NCBI RefSeq assembly: GCF_900454495.1
Contig: NZ_UGSI01000002.1
Location: 806,001-870,000 of the forward strand
From: Paenibacillus macerans
GTDB taxonomy: Bacteria; Bacillota; Bacilli; Paenibacillales; Paenibacillaceae
Direction of reading: 5' to 3'
DNA length: 64,000 nucleotides
Positions 8,916 through 18,012 of the stretch are shown in pieces (position 1 is the stretch's first letter; each line of letters opens with the position of its first letter). The position numbers and the translations under genes are program-made. Under the pieces are notes generated by a model, which saw only the letters and a program-made list of their open reading frames with translations, ran no database searches and was not told the origin of the DNA.

Positions 8916-9962
8916 ATGAAATTTCAAATCGGTAATCGGTGGATTGGTAAAGATCAAAAGCCATTTATTATTGCAGAAATGTCCGGTAATCATAATCAAT
9001 CGCTGGACCGGGCGCTGGCCATTGTGGAAGCTGCCGCCAGAGCCGGGGCCGATGCGTTGAAGCTGCAAACTTACACGGCGGATACGATGACCCTGGATAT
9101 TCATGAGGGGGATTTCTTTATCGAAGATCCCAATAACTTATGGAGTGGTTCGTCACTCTATAACTTGTATCAAGAAGCTTATACCCCGTGGGAATGGCAC
9201 GAACCTATATTTAAAAAATGCGCCGAATTGGGCTTAATTGCATTTAGTACCCCATTCGATGAGACGGCGGTAGATTTTCTGGAGAGTTTAGATGTTCCAG
9301 CCTATAAAATAGCTTCATTTGAGAATACGGATATTCAACTTATTCGGAAGGTTGCGGCCACGGGAAAACCGCTTATTATATCCACGGGTATGGCTTCTAT
9401 AGCCGAGTTGGATGAATCCGTTCGGGAGGCAAGAAATGCCGGCGCAAAGCATATCGTGTTGTTGAAATGCACAAGCACTTATCCTGCCTCGCCGAATAAT
9501 ACAAACATATTGACCATCCCTCATATGGAGCAACTGTTCAATTGCCAAGTCGGCATTTCCGACCATACCATGGGCATCGGCGTTTCAGTGGCAAGCGTTG
9601 CTCTTGGAGCCACAGTGATCGAGAAGCACTTCACCCTCAGCAGAGCTGAAGGAGGGGTTGATTCCGCTTTTTCACTTGAGCCTGATGAGTTGCAAGCATT
9701 GGTGGTTGAATCCGAGCGGGCCTGGCAGGCTTTAGGTACGATCACTTACGGGGCAACGAATCAAGAGCTCCCATCATTAAAACACCGCCGTTCTCTTTAT
9801 ATTTCCCAAGATGTAAAAAAGGGAGAAGCATTAACAAAAAACAATGTAAAGGCTATTCGGCCAGGCCTAGGATTACCGACGAAATATTTAGATCATCTCT
9901 TAGGAAAATCGGTAAAAAAAGATATAAAAAAGGGTACTCCTTTAACGTGGGATTTATTTTAG
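8916..9962 (+). CDS. pseI: Pseudaminic acid synthase PseI (NeuB/SpsE family)
   Basis: 348 residues from ATG 8916; an in-frame GTG at 8907 lies inside the GGGTGG ribosome binding site. The TIM-barrel NeuB domain shows IAEMSGNHNQ, ALKLQTYTADTMT, FSTPFDE and the HTMGIGVSVASVALGA region. The C-terminal SAF/antifreeze-like domain begins around residue 290 (LYISQDVKKGE ... GKSVKKDIKKGTPL). It condenses a 2,4-diacetamido sugar with phosphoenolpyruvate. The pse genes around it favour pseudaminic over sialic or legionaminic acid, although the family alone does not prove this. Confidence 0.9.
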   Translation: MKFQIGNRWIGKDQKPFIIAEMSGNHNQSLDRALAIVEAAARAGADALKLQTYTADTMTLDIHEGDFFIEDPNNLWSGSSLYNLYQEAYTPWEWHEPIFKKCAELGLIAFSTPFDETAVDFLESLDVPAYKIASFENTDIQLIRKVAATGKPLIISTGMASIAELDESVREARNAGAKHIVLLKCTSTYPASPNNTNILTIPHMEQLFNCQVGISDHTMGIGVSVASVALGATVIEKHFTLSRAEGGVDSAFSLEPDELQALVVESERAWQALGTITYGATNQELPSLKHRRSLYISQDVKKGEALTKNNVKAIRPGLGLPTKYLDHLLGKSVKKDIKKGTPLTWDLF

Positions 9963-10013
9963 AATCTCAATATAATTATGGATTTCTGATAGAAACGTTT
10001 AGGCTGGAGTTGA

Positions 10014-11363
10014 TTGGACTTGGGTGAAAATGAGATTGCCGAAATGGACGAGTTGTTTGATCGTTTGTTTCCGATATGCCGGAGTATAACCGGGGCGGGT
10101 TTGCGCGAAACTTTGAGCATTTTGTCAGAGTATGTTCCGCTTGAACACTTTGGAGTGAAGTCGGGGACTGAAGTTTATGACTGGACGGTTCCTAAGGAAT
10201 GGGTAATCAAAGAAGCTGTTTTGACAGGACCGGACGGAAATACGATCGTTGATTTTAAAGATCATAATCTTCATGTATTGAATTATAGTGCAGCAGTCAA
10301 TAAGGAAATGGAATTGGAAGAATTGCAGGAGCACCTTTTTTCCATTCCGACACTGCCCGAGGCTATTCCTTATGTAACATCTTATTATAAAGAACGTTGG
10401 GGATTTTGCCTTCCTCATAAAGTAAGAAAAAATCTCAAGCCGGGGAAATACCATGCTTATATCGACAGCGAATTTATAGATGGAGAATTAAACTATTCTC
10501 ATGCTATATTGCCTGGAAAGAGTAAAAAGGAAGTGCTGATTAGCGCATATGTTTGCCATCCTTCTTTAGCGAATAACGAGTTAAGCGGGCCCATTGTGTC
10601 AACTTTCCTCTATAAACGACTGGCTAATCGTCCCAGAAGATTTACTTATCGGTTTGTTTTTCTTCCCGAAACAATTGGCAGTATAAGCTACTTGCATCGT
10701 TTTGGTGAAGAAATGCGACCCAAGATTTACAGCGGTATTGTACTCACCTGTTTGGGCAGCACTCCATCATTAAGTTATAAAATGTCGAGAAGAGGAGACG
10801 CCCCAATTGATTTAATGTGGAAGCATTTAAATCAATTTCATACACTGGAGGGTAATACTAGACCGTTTACTCCGATTGATGGATCGGATGAGAGACAGTA
10901 TTGTTCCCCAGGGTTTAACTTCCCGGTTGGGCAAATGGCCAGAAGCGTCTATGGGACTTATCCCGGTTATCACAATTCTCTGGATACCAAAGAAACGATG
11001 ACGATTGAGGCTCTACACAAAAGTGTAAATGAATTAGAATTGCTAATTGAGGCTTTGGAGTGGGATGGCTATTATATCAATAATACCCCATTTGGCGAAG
11101 TCAAGCTGGACAAACATGAGCTATACCCTGATATAAACGCTGCCGCAACGGGTATGGGGCTTTCGACTAATCAATTAAATGACAATAGAGTGCAGTTATC
11201 GCGAATATTAATAATTCTCAACTATTCTGATGGAGAACATTTACTAAGAGATATCGCTGAAAAATGCCATTGCAGCATTTTAGAACTTGTTCCTATCATA
11301 AAATTATTATTGGAGAAAAAAATCATCTCGGGACCATTTGATGAGAGGAGGGGACTATATTGA
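10014..11363 (+). CDS. DUF4910/DUF2172 aminopeptidase-like protein with winged-helix tail
   Basis: 449 residues from TTG 10014, five bases after GGAG. The body matches the DUF2172/DUF4910 family with an M28-peptidase-like fold. Candidate metal ligands are in YVCHPSLANNELSG, PETIGS, DGSDERQYCSPG and YPGYHNSLDT. Residues about 375-449 look like the usual winged-helix domain (SRILIILNYSDG, LLRDIAEK). Family members recur in surface-polysaccharide loci with no established reaction. The stop overlaps the TTG start of the formyltransferase, suggesting the two act together, for example removing and replacing an N-acyl group (inference). Confidence 0.75.
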   Translation: MDLGENEIAEMDELFDRLFPICRSITGAGLRETLSILSEYVPLEHFGVKSGTEVYDWTVPKEWVIKEAVLTGPDGNTIVDFKDHNLHVLNYSAAVNKEMELEELQEHLFSIPTLPEAIPYVTSYYKERWGFCLPHKVRKNLKPGKYHAYIDSEFIDGELNYSHAILPGKSKKEVLISAYVCHPSLANNELSGPIVSTFLYKRLANRPRRFTYRFVFLPETIGSISYLHRFGEEMRPKIYSGIVLTCLGSTPSLSYKMSRRGDAPIDLMWKHLNQFHTLEGNTRPFTPIDGSDERQYCSPGFNFPVGQMARSVYGTYPGYHNSLDTKETMTIEALHKSVNELELLIEALEWDGYYINNTPFGEVKLDKHELYPDINAAATGMGLSTNQLNDNRVQLSRILIILNYSDGEHLLRDIAEKCHCSILELVPIIKLLLEKKIISGPFDERRGLY

Positions 11364-12157
11364 AACTGTTGTTATTAACCGGTTCACATCCCCGTCACCT
11401 ATATTTTGCACAGACTTTGTATAATGCCGGATATTTAACTTCTCTTATTATTGAGCAACGTGAAGAGTTTCTTCCCTTGCCGCCAACTAACATAGAAGAA
11501 AGTGATAAGAAGTTATTTTTAAGGCACTTTCAAGATAGGGAACGGACAGAGCATCAAGCCTTCGGCAATATTGCCTTGTCAAACTGGACTGTCCCAGTTC
11601 TGTACGTTAATACATCCGAATTAAACGGGCCGTCTGTGATGGATTGGGTTGCTAAATATGATCCCGATGTTGTGATCAGCTATGGGGTTCATAAACTGAA
11701 TGAAGAGGTGCTGAGATTATTTCCTGAGTATTCTTGGAATATTCATGGCGGCTTGTCTCCCTGGTATCGTGGGAATACTACTTTATTCTGGCCATTTTAT
11801 TTTATGAAGCCCAACTGGGCGGGAATGACCATACACCGCCTTACTTCGAAATTGGACGGCGGGGGGATTATTCATCATTCTGTGCCTCATTTAAATTACG
11901 GCGATGGGATACATGATGTGGCCTGCAACGCCGTAAAGCAAACCGCGATTGACCTGATAGAAATTCTAAGGAAGATTTCTTTAGGTGAAAGCATCGTAGA
12001 AGTGCCGCAAAAGAGCAGCGGTAAGTTGTTTACTTCGGCGGATTGGGAGCCTTATCATCTTCGTGTAATTTACGAGTTATATGATAACAACATAGTAGAT
12101 CTCTATTTGGATGGGAAGCTTGGAAATACGCCTCCTCCACTGGTACGTGCTTTTTGA
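11360..12157 (+). CDS. Formyltransferase-family protein
   Basis: 265 residues from TTG 11360, behind GAGGAGGGG and overlapping the previous stop. It has the formyltransferase fold with catalytic Asn/His in WNIHGGLSPWYRG (near residue 127) and the downstream LDGGGIIHH segment that holds the Asp region. Relatives transfer a formyl group from N10-formyl-THF to amino sugars (VioF/WlaRD type) or to Met-tRNA. The locus and the lack of a tRNA-binding C-terminal domain favour an amino sugar. This would give an N-formyl group on the glycan. Confidence 0.75.
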   Translation: MKLLLLTGSHPRHLYFAQTLYNAGYLTSLIIEQREEFLPLPPTNIEESDKKLFLRHFQDRERTEHQAFGNIALSNWTVPVLYVNTSELNGPSVMDWVAKYDPDVVISYGVHKLNEEVLRLFPEYSWNIHGGLSPWYRGNTTLFWPFYFMKPNWAGMTIHRLTSKLDGGGIIHHSVPHLNYGDGIHDVACNAVKQTAIDLIEILRKISLGESIVEVPQKSSGKLFTSADWEPYHLRVIYELYDNNIVDLYLDGKLGNTPPPLVRAF

Positions 12158-12186
12158 AGAATTCTATTTTAAGGAGTTTCTAACCT

Positions 12187-13134
12187 ATGAACATCTTACT
12201 CACCGGCGGCGCCGGATTTATTGGGCGTTGGGTTGCCAAACGCCTTTTGGAAGAGGGACACAATCTTTGGATTTTGGACGATCTGTCCAATGGGCGGGAA
12301 GAAAACATCCGTGAGTTTCACGGCCACCAAGGATTTAAACAGTTCATCAAAGGAACGATTTTGGACGAGCGGTTGCTCAGCGATTTATTTGATCAGCATA
12401 AGTTCGATATTTGCTATCATCTTGGTGCCTCCATTAATGTACAGGATTCGATCGATGATCCGCGAACAACGTTTAATAACGACACGGTCGGCACGTTTTA
12501 TATTTTGGAGCAATGCCGCAAGTATAATACCAAGGTCGTATTCATGAGTACTTGCATGGTTTATGACCGCTGTAACGACGACACCGGCATCACCGAACTG
12601 CATCCGACAAAACCGGCTTCGCCTTACGCCGGGGCTAAGGTTGCCGCCGAAAATATGGTCCTGTCTTATTATCATGCCTACGGTTTGCCGACTGTGGTCA
12701 TTCGCCCATTCAACACCTACGGTCCGTTTCAGAAGACCGGCGGTGAAGGCGGCGTGGTTGCTATTTTCATCAAAAATGAATTGGATGGAAAAGAGCTCCG
12801 CATATACGGAGAAGGCACACAGACGCGCGACCTTCTTTATGTCGAGGATTGTGCAAATTTTGTCGTTTCAGCTGGTTTTTCCGATGCCGTTAACGGTGAG
12901 ATTGTGAATGCCGGATTGGGACGGGATATTGCGATCAACGATTTGGCGTTGCTTATCGCAGGCGATCGCTCGCGGATCAGGCATGTAGAACATATTCACC
13001 CGCAGAGTGAAATCCAGAAGCTGCTGTGCAATTCGCAAAAAGCTAAACGTTTGCTCGGTTGGGAGCCGCGGGTAACGCTGGAGGAAGGAATTGCCCGGAC
13101 ACGCGAGTGGATTCGATCCGGAGGGTTGGATTAG
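12187..13134 (+). CDS. Extended SDR: NAD-dependent sugar epimerase/4,6-dehydratase
   Basis: 315 residues with NAD-binding TGGAGFIG, catalytic MSTCMVYD and YAGAK. It is followed 42 bases later by pseC, so it may supply the 4-keto sugar for PseC, the step done by PseB in Campylobacter. It does not look like canonical PseB, which begins TGGTGSFGK, and is closer to UDP-glucose 4-epimerase/GDP-mannose dehydratase relatives. It could act as a dehydratase or an epimerase; the sequence alone does not decide. The ATG follows AAGGAG. Confidence 0.75.
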   Translation: MNILLTGGAGFIGRWVAKRLLEEGHNLWILDDLSNGREENIREFHGHQGFKQFIKGTILDERLLSDLFDQHKFDICYHLGASINVQDSIDDPRTTFNNDTVGTFYILEQCRKYNTKVVFMSTCMVYDRCNDDTGITELHPTKPASPYAGAKVAAENMVLSYYHAYGLPTVVIRPFNTYGPFQKTGGEGGVVAIFIKNELDGKELRIYGEGTQTRDLLYVEDCANFVVSAGFSDAVNGEIVNAGLGRDIAINDLALLIAGDRSRIRHVEHIHPQSEIQKLLCNSQKAKRLLGWEPRVTLEEGIARTREWIRSGGLD

Positions 13135-13176
13135 CAACCGGTATAATTTGCATTTTAAGGAAGAAGGGAATGCAGA

Positions 13177-14373
13177 ATGTCAAAAGAACATGAATCTAAC
13201 CAGCCGGTTCGCGCTACACTGCTGCCTTACGGGCAGCAGTGGCTGGATGAACAGGATATTGAAGCGGTGGTTAAGGTTCTGCGGGGCGATTTCGTAACCC
13301 AAGGGCCGGCCATTCAAACTTTTGAACGAAAGGTCGCCGAATACGTCGGAGCCCAATATGCGGTGGCCTTTGCCAACGGCACGGCCGCGCTTCATGGCGC
13401 TTGTTTCGCGGCGGAGATCGGTCGGGGAGATGAAGTTATCACAACACCGATTACTTTTCTAGCCAGCAGCAACTGTGTGCTTTATCAAGGCGGTACGCCG
13501 GTTTTTGCAGATATCGACATGGATACATACAATGTCGATCCGGCGGAGATTGAGTCGAAAATATCCGAACGAACCAAAGCGATTATCGCGGTTGACTTTA
13601 CGGGGCAGCCGGTTGAAATCGATCGAATCTCGATGTTGGCGCATGATCGAAACCTCGTTTTGATCCAAGATGCCGCGCATTCGCTGGGGGCTTCTTACGC
13701 CGGGCGAAAGATAGGCTCTTGGGCCGATATGACAATGTTTAGCTTCCACCCGGTCAAGCATGTTACAACCGGCGAAGGAGGTATAATTACGACGGACGAT
13801 GAGCGCTACTATGAGCGGTTGTTGTTGTTCCGCAGCCACGGGATGACCCGGGAGCCGGAAAAATTAACGCGGACGGACGGACCGTGGTATTACGAAATGC
13901 AGGAACTGGGCTACAATTACCGGATGACCGATATGCAAGCGGCGTTGGGCGCAAGCCAGATGGACAAGCTCGACGATTTTATTGCAAAAAGACGGGAAAT
14001 CGCCGCAACCTATAATGAATTTTTCTCCACGTTGCCTGGCCTTGTTGTTCCAAAGCAGCACCCTATGGCCGAGTCTTCATGGCATCTTTACGTAATTCGC
14101 TGGTTGCCGGAATACTTTGCCGCAGATCGGAGAGAGATTTTTGAGGCGCTTCGTGCGGAAAATATCGGTGTAAATGTACACTATATTCCGGTCTATTTGC
14201 AGCCTTACTACAAGGGAGTTGGTTATTGCTCAGGTTTGTGTCCTAATGCGGAGGCATATTACAATACAGCCATAACATTGCCGCTCTTTCCGAGGATGAC
14301 AGACAAGGATGTGGCAGATGTGATGACAGCGGTCAAAAAGGTATACGATCTTTTTTTGAACCAATATGAATGA
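13177..14373 (+). CDS. pseC: PseC: UDP-4-amino-4,6-dideoxy-L-AltNAc aminotransferase
   Basis: A 398-residue DegT/DnrJ/EryC1 aminotransferase. The start region LPYGQQWLDEQDIEAVVKVL, NGTAALHGA, the VLIQDAAHSLGA PLP-phosphate region and the PLP-binding Lys194 in SFHPVKHVTTGEGG are all present. The terminal HYIPVYLQPYY segment is diagnostic of PseC and SpsC. It adds the 4-amino group from glutamate, making the substrate for the PseH-like acyltransferase. It is the last gene of the forward run and ends directly in a terminator hairpin. Confidence 0.9.
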   Translation: MSKEHESNQPVRATLLPYGQQWLDEQDIEAVVKVLRGDFVTQGPAIQTFERKVAEYVGAQYAVAFANGTAALHGACFAAEIGRGDEVITTPITFLASSNCVLYQGGTPVFADIDMDTYNVDPAEIESKISERTKAIIAVDFTGQPVEIDRISMLAHDRNLVLIQDAAHSLGASYAGRKIGSWADMTMFSFHPVKHVTTGEGGIITTDDERYYERLLLFRSHGMTREPEKLTRTDGPWYYEMQELGYNYRMTDMQAALGASQMDKLDDFIAKRREIAATYNEFFSTLPGLVVPKQHPMAESSWHLYVIRWLPEYFAADRREIFEALRAENIGVNVHYIPVYLQPYYKGVGYCSGLCPNAEAYYNTAITLPLFPRMTDKDVADVMTAVKKVYDLFLNQYE

Positions 14374-14401
14374 AAAAAGGATCTTGAAAAAGATCCTTTT
14401 T
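14374..14401. terminator. Bidirectional rho-independent terminator
   Basis: A perfect 12-base-pair stem (14374-14385 with 14390-14401) and a GAAA loop. A-tracts on the left and T-tracts on the right allow it to work on both strands. It lies between the pseC stop and the end of the convergent glycosyltransferase gene. Confidence 0.9.
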
Positions 14402-14423
14402 GAATAGATTTTTTGAATTGTAT

Positions 14424-16301
14424 TTAAATTGATTTTTTAAAGTGCTCATAATATTGAGTAATTATGTTTAGATCATGTCGATAATATTCATCATTATTAT
14501 TTATGTTAGTTTTATAGAAGCTTTCCTTTGAACAGAAATTATACGATTGTTCGTATAATTTTTGGGTGTCGGTATTTGTTCTTTTATAATAAGCATTTAT
14601 TGAAATTGTTGTTAGAAACAAAGTTTTCACGCAAAGTCGGAGGTACATTTCCCTATGTAGGCCGGGATCCTGACCACAAATCTCTAAATCATTAAAAATC
14701 CGAGTAAATCCTTCGTGCTGTTCCAATCGACCTTCAATTGTTGCATAGTAAGGTATCACAACCTCATCATTTATTTTCAGATTATCGAATTCAGTTTTTT
14801 CAGCTCTTCCTTCGTTTACTAGAATGAGATCTGTACTCTCTACATTTCCATATTGACATAATAGCAGCTCCCAGAACATGTGAGGATACCAGAAACATAC
14901 GCTATTATTCAGTTTTTCTTTAATGTATTCGATTCCATTATATTTTTTGAGGAGTTTATTATTAAAAATAAGGCCTGACATATAATTAGATGATAACATA
15001 AAGTTTAACAAGGCTTCTTTTCCTGGAGCTGCAACTAAATTGGATAACTTGTACTGTGAAGTAGATGAAGTTCTCATCACAGATACAGTATCTTTTGAAG
15101 CATACAATTTATTCATAATGAAATGTAAATTATTAAAATTAATCAAATCCTCATCGCTTAATAATAAAATAAATTCCCCACTTGCCAATTCGCAGGTTTT
15201 GCAACAGTTGTTGGCAAATCCCTGATTTTCTTCAAAAGCAAAATATTTTAATCTTCCGTCTCTAATCTCCTTAATTTGCTCATAATGTGCTTTTGTTTCA
15301 TTTTGCGTCCCATTATTAGACAAAATAATTTCTATTTCCTCATCATAGTTGGATTGCAGCAGATGAATTATATTTTCATAAGCTCTTTTCCCTCTGTTGT
15401 AACTAGGAATACAAATACTGAGTAAAACTCGATCTCCCTTTCGATTTTCTTTAAGAATCCGGGTGTTATGAATTTCGTCTAAAATTTGTTGAGGCATTGA
15501 ACTTTTATCTGAAAGGTTAATGATATTCCTTGGGAGAAATAAATTAGAGTCCGAAAGATACTCACTGAAACGATTAAGGTTATCAAATATTAATATATTA
15601 GATATAGTTTCGGTATTTAATAATGCACCTTGCAAACATGAAAGAAACTTCTCAATATCCTTAATTATGATATAAGTTTTCTTGTTTCTTTTTTTAATAG
15701 AATTTGTATATGTCAAGACATTACTCCAATTCCAATCCTCTAGTAGCAAATAATCTGCAAAGGCATCTGAGGTCGGTAGTGATTGAAGTTGCTGATAATT
15801 ATATAGTGTTATTTTTTCTTGTATAAGCTTTTGTTTCTTATGATATAAATAGTATTCATTTGGAATGCCATTGGGGAGAAGCCAAAATGGTAGATCATCA
15901 AAAGCTACAGTTTTCTCGATATTTATGTATTTATTCCATTGTAAAAACTTGATATTAGCTTCATAAAGGGTTTTAAATTCATTTAAGTTAGGCTCGACAA
16001 AAGCTTCTAAAAGTATTTTTTCTAAATCATCTCTTGAGTATCCATATTTCTGAGCTTTTATTAGCATCTTAAAAAACTCATTGAATTCTGACACGCTAAA
16101 CAAAAAATAAGCAAAAGAGATGAAGGCTTTGGCTTTATATTGAATATCAATATCTTTGTATTCCGTACTTTCTATCTTTTTTACAAGATTAATATATTCT
16201 GAATATGCTGCTTCAACCAGTTCATTAGCTAACAGATCATCTATTTTTTGTAGCTCTTGATCGATCTGTTGAGTCAGCTCGGATAGTTCTTTTTTGATCA
16301 T
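14424..16301 (-). CDS. GT2-family glycosyltransferase with long N-terminal helical region
   Basis: 625 residues on the reverse strand. Residues about 1-290 are predominantly helical and charged with no recognised domain. Residues about 295-420 form a GT-A domain: LLSICIPSYNRG, EIILSNNGTQ, ENQGFANNC, and LLLSDED in place of the usual DxD. The rest is an AT-rich C-terminal extension. It probably transfers a sugar onto flagellin or a cell-wall glycan. The AT-rich composition and the opposite orientation to its neighbours suggest independent acquisition. The start ATG follows AAGGTG at about 10 bases, and a TATAAT-like box lies upstream (complement of 16334-16339) without a convincing -35. Confidence 0.8.
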   Translation of the reverse strand: MIKKELSELTQQIDQELQKIDDLLANELVEAAYSEYINLVKKIESTEYKDIDIQYKAKAFISFAYFLFSVSEFNEFFKMLIKAQKYGYSRDDLEKILLEAFVEPNLNEFKTLYEANIKFLQWNKYINIEKTVAFDDLPFWLLPNGIPNEYYLYHKKQKLIQEKITLYNYQQLQSLPTSDAFADYLLLEDWNWSNVLTYTNSIKKRNKKTYIIIKDIEKFLSCLQGALLNTETISNILIFDNLNRFSEYLSDSNLFLPRNIINLSDKSSMPQQILDEIHNTRILKENRKGDRVLLSICIPSYNRGKRAYENIIHLLQSNYDEEIEIILSNNGTQNETKAHYEQIKEIRDGRLKYFAFEENQGFANNCCKTCELASGEFILLLSDEDLINFNNLHFIMNKLYASKDTVSVMRTSSTSQYKLSNLVAAPGKEALLNFMLSSNYMSGLIFNNKLLKKYNGIEYIKEKLNNSVCFWYPHMFWELLLCQYGNVESTDLILVNEGRAEKTEFDNLKINDEVVIPYYATIEGRLEQHEGFTRIFNDLEICGQDPGLHREMYLRLCVKTLFLTTISINAYYKRTNTDTQKLYEQSYNFCSKESFYKTNINNNDEYYRHDLNIITQYYEHFKKSI

Positions 16302-16452
16302 CTTCGTTCAGCACCTTTTTTATTTTTGATTAAATTATAGCATTAATATTGGTGGTTAATTTATGTTTATTTATAACGATAACATGCCGATATGATAGTA
16401 TTGATACTTTTAGATTTTAAAAATAGGTAAGGCCAAAAGGAGTGCCGAAATA

Positions 16453-18000
16453 ATGGGGAAAATCGTCTTTGTTAAAAGTATTAAAAGCTATGTAGTTATT
16501 ACTAATAAACAACTTATGTATGGCTATTCTTTATATAAAAATCTACCTGAAGATTTTTCAAGTACTTATAACCTGGAAATCAATAATTCTAATTTTGATT
16601 TTCCGCTATATCTGGATATACGCAAAAAAATTAGTTTGAACTCGGAAGATATTGAAATATATTCAGACATAAGCAGGAATGAACTTGAAAAGATTATGAG
16701 ATTAGAAATTTTGTACAATGTCGAAAATTATCATAATTTGTTCCATTTGGACAAAAAGATTGATAAAAATTCCGCTCCAATAGTATATGGAGGCAGGGTC
16801 TACGATGAACAAGAAATGAGGAATCTTGTCGATTCTTCTTTGGATTTTTGGCTTACTGCTGGTAGATACCATAAGCAATTTGAAAAAGAATTCGCCGAGT
16901 ATTTGGGAGTAAAATATGCTTTGTTAACAAATTCCGGATCATCAGCAAATTTATTGGCTATTTCAGCTTTAACTTCTCCTAAATTAAAAGAGAAGCGCAT
17001 CATACCGGGTGATGAGGTTATTACTGTAGCAGCAGGTTTTCCTACTACAGTTGGCCCCATTGTTCAAAACAAAGCTGTTCCGGTCTTTATTGATGTCGAG
17101 CTAGGAACATATAACATCATTGCAGAGCGTATCGAAGAGGCTATTACACCAAAAACAAAAGCGATTATGATTGCCCATACCATGGGCAATCCATTCGAAC
17201 TGGACAAGGTGCTGGAAGTTGCCAATAAATATGATCTATGGGTCGTTGAGGATAATTGCGATGCTTTAGGATCTATTTATAAAGGCAAATTAACAGGAAC
17301 ACATGGCCATATTGGAACGTCCAGTTTTTATCCTCCTCATCATATGACGATGGGCGAAGGTGGAGCAGTCTATACGAATAATGCACTATTGAAGACGATC
17401 ATAGAATCATTTAGAGATTGGGGGCGGGATTGCTGGTGCCCTTCAGGTTGTGACAATACATGCGGTAAACGGTTTGGTTGGGAATTAGGTTCCCTGCCGT
17501 ATGGTTATGACCACAAGTACACTTATTCCCATATAGGATACAACTTGAGAGTCACAGACATGCAGGCTGCTGTTGGGGTGGCGCAATTGAAGAAAGTTCC
17601 TGACTTTGTTCAAGCTAGAAAAAATAATTTTAATCGGTTGTACCAGGGATTAAGAGATTTAGAAGAATACTTCATCTTGCCTAGAGCAACTGTTAACTCA
17701 GATCCAAGCTGGTTTGGCTTTATATTGACAGTTCGTGATGGAGCTGGATTTACCAAGAATGAGATCGTTAATTATCTTGAAGAAAACCGGATTCAAACAC
17801 GCATGCTCTTTGCTGGAAATTTAATTCGCCAACCTGCGTACCAAGGCGTTAACTATAGAGTACACGGGGACTTAACCAATACGGATAAGATATTGCATGA
17901 TACGTTCTTAGTAGGGGTTTATCCAGGACTAACAGATGCAATGATCAATTATGTAATCGAAAAGATAAGAGAATTCGTTCTTTCAAAAAATGCTAACTAA
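16453..18000 (+). CDS. rfbH: RfbH/E1-type CDP-4-keto-6-deoxy-D-glucose 3-dehydrase
   Basis: 515 residues. From about residue 115 the sequence is classic RfbH: FWLTAGRYHKQFE, NSGSSANLLA, and HH (His296/His297) in FYPPHHMTMGEGG where aminotransferases carry the PLP lysine. Four cysteines (327, 329, 333, 337) suit the [2Fe-2S] cluster of this PMP enzyme. It removes the 3-hydroxyl of CDP-4-keto-6-deoxyglucose. Characterised RfbH proteins have about 437 residues; here the first ~100 residues are an unrelated N-terminal extension of unknown function. The start has AAAAGGAG about 10 bases upstream. Confidence 0.9.
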   Translation: MGKIVFVKSIKSYVVITNKQLMYGYSLYKNLPEDFSSTYNLEINNSNFDFPLYLDIRKKISLNSEDIEIYSDISRNELEKIMRLEILYNVENYHNLFHLDKKIDKNSAPIVYGGRVYDEQEMRNLVDSSLDFWLTAGRYHKQFEKEFAEYLGVKYALLTNSGSSANLLAISALTSPKLKEKRIIPGDEVITVAAGFPTTVGPIVQNKAVPVFIDVELGTYNIIAERIEEAITPKTKAIMIAHTMGNPFELDKVLEVANKYDLWVVEDNCDALGSIYKGKLTGTHGHIGTSSFYPPHHMTMGEGGAVYTNNALLKTIIESFRDWGRDCWCPSGCDNTCGKRFGWELGSLPYGYDHKYTYSHIGYNLRVTDMQAAVGVAQLKKVPDFVQARKNNFNRLYQGLRDLEEYFILPRATVNSDPSWFGFILTVRDGAGFTKNEIVNYLEENRIQTRMLFAGNLIRQPAYQGVNYRVHGDLTNTDKILHDTFLVGVYPGLTDAMINYVIEKIREFVLSKNAN

Positions 18001-18012
18001 GGGGTCCTTGTT

